DNA of 35,814 nt from Anammoximicrobium sp032229885 (GTDB taxonomy: Bacteria > Planctomycetota > Planctomycetia > Pirellulales > Pirellulaceae), in contig JAVYAJ010000126.1 in assembly GCA_032229885.1 (NCBI GenBank), positions 1 to 35,814 of the forward strand, given 5' to 3'. The position numbers and the translations under genes are program-made. Positions within the stretch are counted from its first letter, which is position 1, and every line of letters starts with the position of its first letter. Shown here piece after piece: positions 32,745-35,814 of this stretch. The notes below the pieces were generated by a model. It ran no database searches, had not been told where the DNA came from, and saw nothing but the letters and a program-made list of their open reading frames with translations.

Positions 32745-33677
32745 TCAACTGGCCAGGTGGACCGGCGGATCGACAACATCCTTGCACGCTTGCAACCGCG
32801 TCTGGACTTCGGCCCATAGCGCGCGGATCGCCCGCGCGGCTGGCCCATCCGCCAGCTCGACGATCGTGCGCCGCGCCACCTGGGCGCGTGTCACGGCCGA
32901 GTCGTAGGGCACGCGGCCGGCGACCGCAAACCCGAATTGCCGAGCGGCCTGCTCCAGACGCCCGGTCAGGTCCGGATTCAAGTCGGCCTTGTTCACCGTC
33001 AGCATTCCCAGGATGTCCAGCCGCTGTGTCAACTCGGCGACGCGGACAAAGTCGTGCAGGCCGGACACGGTCGGCTCGACCACCGCCAGAGCCAGACTGG
33101 ACGCGGTCAACGAGGCGATCACGGGGCAGCCGATGCCGGGCGCCCCGTCGCACAGGATCAGATCCCGCCGTCGCTCGACAGCCAACCGCCGGGCCGTGCG
33201 GCGCAGATGGGTCACCAGTTTGCCCGAGTTGTCCGCCGCGACGCCCAAGCGCGCATGAACCATTGGGCCGCACCGCGTCCGCGAAACGAACCACTGCCCG
33301 CCCGCGGTAGGTGTCAGCGTGATCGCGTTTTGCGGACAGTGATCGACGCACACGCCGCAGCCCTCGCAGGCGAGCGGATCGATCCGAAAGACTCGCGCCG
33401 CGCGACCAGGGTCGGGGCCGTCACCGGCGATGGCATCGAAGCGGCACAGATCCGTGCACTGCCCGCAACCGGTGCAGCGTTCTGCGGCGATCACGGCTTT
33501 GCTGCCGCCCCAGAACGGCTCCTGTCGCTCGATCCGCGGTTCAAGTATCAAGTGCAGGTTGGCCGCGTCCACGTCGCAGTCGGCGATCACCGCCGAGCGC
33601 GCCAGGCTGGCCAGTGCGGCCACGATCGACGTCTTGCCCGTGCCGCCCTTGCCGCTGATGACGATCAACTCCTTCAT
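32745..33677 (-). CDS. MinD/ParA-family ATPase with inserted 2x[4Fe-4S] ferredoxin domain
   Basis: A 310-residue protein. Walker A is the deviant SGKGGTGKTS (residues 8-17) of the MinD/Mrp class, followed by ADCDVDAAN. A ferredoxin-like insert binds two [4Fe-4S] clusters: Cys68, 71, 74, 78 (CTGCGQCTDLC) and Cys104, 107, 110, 114 (CEGCGVCVDHC). The MinD fold resumes with ILCDGAPGIGCPVIAS. Such proteins pair with a second copy and NifX-type proteins in the orange-protein operons of Desulfovibrio, where they help load or use a metal-sulfur cluster. Its ATG overlaps the stop of the sister ATPase by four bases. Choosing the methionine at 33677 puts Walker A where the family has it. Confidence 0.92.
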   Translation of the reverse strand: MKELIVISGKGGTGKTSIVAALASLARSAVIADCDVDAANLHLILEPRIERQEPFWGGSKAVIAAERCTGCGQCTDLCRFDAIAGDGPDPGRAARVFRIDPLACEGCGVCVDHCPQNAITLTPTAGGQWFVSRTRCGPMVHARLGVAADNSGKLVTHLRRTARRLAVERRRDLILCDGAPGIGCPVIASLTASSLALAVVEPTVSGLHDFVRVAELTQRLDILGMLTVNKADLNPDLTGRLEQAARQFGFAVAGRVPYDSAVTRAQVARRTIVELADGPAARAIRALWAEVQTRLQACKDVVDPPVHLAS

Positions 33678-34543
33678 GCTACGCCCCGCTTCTCGGCCGT
33701 CGCTCGTGACTCGACGGCATCCAACAGCGCGCACAACCGCTCGGCCATGCCTGGGATCTTCTCTGCCGCCAGGTCGCCCTGCGAGCAAGCCTCCGCCACG
33801 GCGCGATCGTCGGGGATCTCCGCGACAATGTCGATCCCCTCCCGCTCGCAGTATCGCCAGACCTCGCGATCACCGCGATCGGCACGGTTGACGACAACGC
33901 CAAAGGGCAACCGCAACGCGCGGGTCATCTCGACCGCCAAGGCCAGGTCGGACAGGCCGAACGGCGTCGGCTCGGTCACCAGCAGCACGAAATCGGCGCC
34001 GCGAACGCTCTCGATCACCGGGCACGAGGCGCCCGGCGGACAGTCGAGGATGGCCAGGCTGGAAACCGGCGGCAGCGCGTTCTTCACAGCTTGAATCGCC
34101 GGCGGGCTCATCATTTCGCCCACGTTCAACACGCCATCCAGGAATCTCAGGCAGCCACTCCAGCCGTGGCGCACGCAACCGATCGACCGCGGCGCTTCGC
34201 AGATCGCCTGCTCGGGGCACGCCAATCGGCATCCGCCGCAGGCATGACACAACTCGGGGAAGACCAGCACCGTCTGTCCGACGCAAGCGATCGCACCGTA
34301 ACGACACGCGACGCTGCACAGTCCGCACCGTGTGCAGCGGTCGAGCGCAATCGTCGGAACCAACCGATCGATCGAACGCTGGTGGACAATCGTCGGACGC
34401 AGGAAGAGGTGGCCGTTCGGCTCCTCGACATCGCAGTCCGCGTAGACCACGGGACGGCCCCGTTTGGCGGCTAGATGGGCCAGGTTGACGGCGATGGTCG
34501 TCTTGCCGGTCCCGCCTTTGCCGCTCGCCACTGCAATCCGCAT
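33674..34543 (-). CDS. MinD/ParA-family ATPase with inserted 2x[4Fe-4S] ferredoxin domain (sister copy)
   Basis: A 289-residue paralogue of the next gene. Walker A is ASGKGGTGKTT (residues 6-16), then ADCDVEEPNGH. Cluster ligands are Cys70, 73, 76, 80 (CTRCGLCSVAC) and Cys99, 102, 105, 109 (CHACGGCRLAC). The switch II-like ILDCPPGASCPV is present. The two ATPases probably form a heterodimer, as their overlap (33674-33677) ensures equal synthesis. A 200-base spacer separates it from the NifX-type gene upstream; within it a sigma-54-like -12 (TTTGCA on the minus strand) lacks correct -24 spacing. Confidence 0.92.
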   Translation of the reverse strand: MRIAVASGKGGTGKTTIAVNLAHLAAKRGRPVVYADCDVEEPNGHLFLRPTIVHQRSIDRLVPTIALDRCTRCGLCSVACRYGAIACVGQTVLVFPELCHACGGCRLACPEQAICEAPRSIGCVRHGWSGCLRFLDGVLNVGEMMSPPAIQAVKNALPPVSSLAILDCPPGASCPVIESVRGADFVLLVTEPTPFGLSDLALAVEMTRALRLPFGVVVNRADRGDREVWRYCEREGIDIVAEIPDDRAVAEACSQGDLAAEKIPGMAERLCALLDAVESRATAEKRGVA

Positions 34544-34743
34544 GGACCTGTTCTCCGCGTTGGCAAAAAGGGTCTGCAGAATAAGGGTTTGCAAAGTAGG
34601 GGGCCGATGTCGCGGCGCTGGGCCGCTCGAGCGAACGCGGCGCGGCTGGCGCCCGTTCGCAAGTCGCGTCGGACGCCCCAGAGCCTGCCGTCTGGCTGGT
34701 TGCCTCTGGGCCGCCGGGCGCGCGCCGGAAGCGCGGGACGCGT

Positions 34744-35106
34744 CTAGCCATGATGCCCGGCGACGTTTGCCTGTGTGCTGGGGCACAGACGCCCGGACCG
34801 GAACGATGCGATCGCATCGGCCACCGTCCCTTCCAAGCTGAGATACGTCGAGATCCCCGCTGCTTGCAGCACGGCAAAGGCCTTTGGTCCGACGGTTCCC
34901 GACAACACAGCCTCGGCGCCCAGGTTGACGACGGCCTGCGCCGCCTGGACGCCCGTCCCTTGCGGGCTGTCCGCGTTGGCGGCGTTGTCGTGCGCCGAAC
35001 ACTGGCCGGTCTCCGAATCTACGATGACAAAGTACGCCGCACGGCCGAACCGCGAATCGATGCGCGCATCGAGCCCCGGGCCTTGCGCGGGAATGGCGAG
35101 CCTCAT
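34744..35106 (-). CDS. NifX/NifB-type cluster-binding protein
   Basis: A 120-residue member of the NifX-type family. It begins MRLAIPAQGPGLDARIDSRF and has the classic GRAAYFVIVDSETG, NLGAEAVLSG, VGPKAFAVLQAAGI and GTVADAIASFRSG elements. A very strong ribosome-binding site (AGGAGGAGA, 35111-35119) fixes the ATG at 35106. It is the first gene of the cluster, followed at 200 bases by the two ferredoxin-type ATPases. Two direct 10-base repeats (35140-35165) and a good sigma-54 candidate (35178-35192) lie upstream. Members of this branch bind Fe-S or Mo-containing clusters; which one is not readable. Confidence 0.88.
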   Translation of the reverse strand: MRLAIPAQGPGLDARIDSRFGRAAYFVIVDSETGQCSAHDNAANADSPQGTGVQAAQAVVNLGAEAVLSGTVGPKAFAVLQAAGISTYLSLEGTVADAIASFRSGRLCPSTQANVAGHHG

Positions 35107-35139
35107 GGGATCTCCTCCTGAGCCTTGTGATACGTCCCT

Positions 35140-35165
35140 ATCCGGACACGGCATGATCCGGACAC
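35140..35165. repeat. Direct repeat ATCCGGACAC, 16-base period
   Basis: Two identical 10-base copies at 35140-35149 and 35156-35165, six bases apart. They sit in the predicted leader of the NifX-type gene, between its sigma-54 candidate and ribosome-binding site. A repressor or RNA-level control is possible. Confidence 0.7.
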
Positions 35166-35177
35166 TGACCGATACCC

Positions 35178-35192
35178 GCATCTTGCGTGCCG
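35178..35192 (-). promoter_or_regulatory. Candidate sigma-54 (-24/-12) promoter of the ORP-like cluster
   Basis: On the minus strand CGGCACGCAAGATGC matches TGGCACG-N4-TTGC at 6 of 7 and 3 of 4 positions, with GG-N10-GC spacing. Transcription would start near 35166, about 60 bases before the ATG at 35106. It is the best sigma-54 match I found in the window. Confidence 0.55.
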
Positions 35193-35638
35193 AAGCCGCG
35201 TTGGTCGCGCGTCGACAACGGCTCGAACCTCGCGAGCACGCAGCGTCTTCGCCCGCATGGCGCGGATCGACGACGCAACCGACGCGCAACGCGGCAACAG
35301 AGAGATAGACCAGGCACGACTGAAAGGCGCCGCGGGCTCGAGCCCATTCGTCATGCCGATGCCGAGCATTCACGGGTCGATCATCCGTGGATCCGTTTGT
35401 CGCTTTGCTTGTCACGCCGGGGATCTGGCCCGTCGCCCAGTCTGGCATTCTGCTCGTCCATCGCTGATCAGGCTCTGGCGTGATGCAAGACCTGATCGGC
35501 AGCCAGAACGCCCATCCGCGGGCATTTTTCGACCGACTGTTGCGATTCTTGCGCCCACTGTCGTAAGCCGTGAGTTGACAGGCGCAGCGTTGCGGCTGGA
35601 TCGAGTGCGGGTGTGGTTAGAGTCTTAGTTCGTATCAT

Positions 35639-35683
35639 GCGCACACCGTGCGCGCATCTTGTACACTGGTCTGTACAGTACAC
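35639..35683. promoter_or_regulatory. Cluster of palindromes, possible operator
   Basis: GCGCAC (35639-35644) and GTGCGC (35648-35653) form a perfect inverted repeat with a three-base centre. Two copies of the palindrome TGTACA follow at 35660-35665 and 35672-35677, one helical turn apart (12 bases), the second inside CTGTACAG. The arrangement looks like a binding site, for an unknown regulator. Confidence 0.35.
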
Positions 35684-35790
35684 TTGCGGGTTGCTGGCAC
35701 CAGACCGTGTTAGGTGAAAGCGGCATTGGACGACTTTTACGTAGCACAGACGACAGAGGGCGTGTTGGCCGAAGGCCATTACCAACGTAG

Positions 35791-35809
35791 CCTGGGGCAA
35801 CGCCCCAGG
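35791..35809. repeat. GC-rich hairpin at the window edge
   Basis: CCTGGGGC (35791-35798) and GCCCCAGG (35802-35809) form a perfect 8-bp stem with a three-base loop. I recall similar hairpins as dispersed intergenic repeats in planctomycetes. A smaller hairpin, GGCC-GAA-GGCC, lies just before it. No T-run follows before the window ends. Confidence 0.55.
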
Positions 35810-35814
35810 AACCA

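Larger units (their letters stand above)
35107..35814. other. Right-end spacer upstream of the ORP-like cluster
   Basis: No protein gene is recognisable in the 708 bases. It contains regulatory-looking elements, listed separately: direct repeats at 35140-35165, a sigma-54 candidate at 35178-35192, an inverted repeat at 35639-35653, TGTACA repeats at 35660-35683, and a hairpin at the edge. The sigma-54 activator's own binding sites, if any, should be in 35200-35450, but no clear inverted repeat stands out there. Confidence 0.45.

Noticed and set aside
35468..35800. 110-codon minus-strand open frame at the right end
   Set aside because: It runs through inverted repeats and a hairpin, lacks a ribosome-binding site and resembles no family.

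Overview
The window is GC-rich bacterial chromosome, most likely from a planctomycete. The main pointers are a DUF1559 protein with a type IV prepilin leader, a DUF2617 protein, large secreted polysaccharide lyases, and long, sparsely coding intergenic stretches with repeats. A selenocysteine tRNA and a set of NifX-type and ferredoxin-MinD proteins suggest an anaerobic or facultatively anaerobic lifestyle. The assignment is by gene content only; no marker gene is present.

Layout. Positions 1-545 hold the end of an alkaline-phosphatase-superfamily gene. From 743 to 2977, on the minus strand, lie a NifX-type protein and a sigma-54 activator of PAS-AAA-Fis type. A His/Cys-rich secreted protein and a DUF1559 pseudopilin follow (3229-4815, plus strand), then selC, the tRNA-Sec (5137-5233). 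Positions 5430-9253 carry an overlapping DUF58 and TgpA-type transglutaminase pair. Positions 9586-17208 are a four-gene defence operon: HsdM fused to half an HsdS, a PtuA-like ATPase, a PtuB-like HNH nuclease, and HsdR. This is a type I restriction-modification operon with a Septu-like pair inside it. Next come a CPBP membrane protease and a DUF2617 protein, converging on xseA and a three-gene pyridine nucleotide transhydrogenase operon (pntB, pntAb, pntAa; minus strand). A repeat-bearing spacer (23668-24233) leads to a minus-strand polysaccharide-utilisation group: a gene broken by a 38-bp tandem duplication, a PcRGLX/YetA-like rhamnogalacturonan lyase, and a heparinase II/III-like enzyme joined to a beta-propeller. 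The right end (32298-35106) is a minus-strand cluster of two NifX-type proteins and two MinD-family ATPases with inserted 2x[4Fe-4S] ferredoxin domains, resembling the orange-protein (ORP) operons of Desulfovibrio. Two well-placed sigma-54 promoter candidates precede its genes.

How the parts may work together. The sigma-54 activator and NifX-type gene at the left and the ORP-like cluster at the right could be one regulon, since ORP genes in Desulfovibrio are controlled by sigma-54 and a dedicated activator; this is inference. In the defence operon, tight gene overlaps indicate co-expression, so the Septu-like pair may back up the restriction system, as PrrC does inside an hsd locus. The most unusual points are the nested R-M/Septu operon, the M-half-S fusion, selC with no other Sec genes nearby, and the frameshifting tandem duplication.
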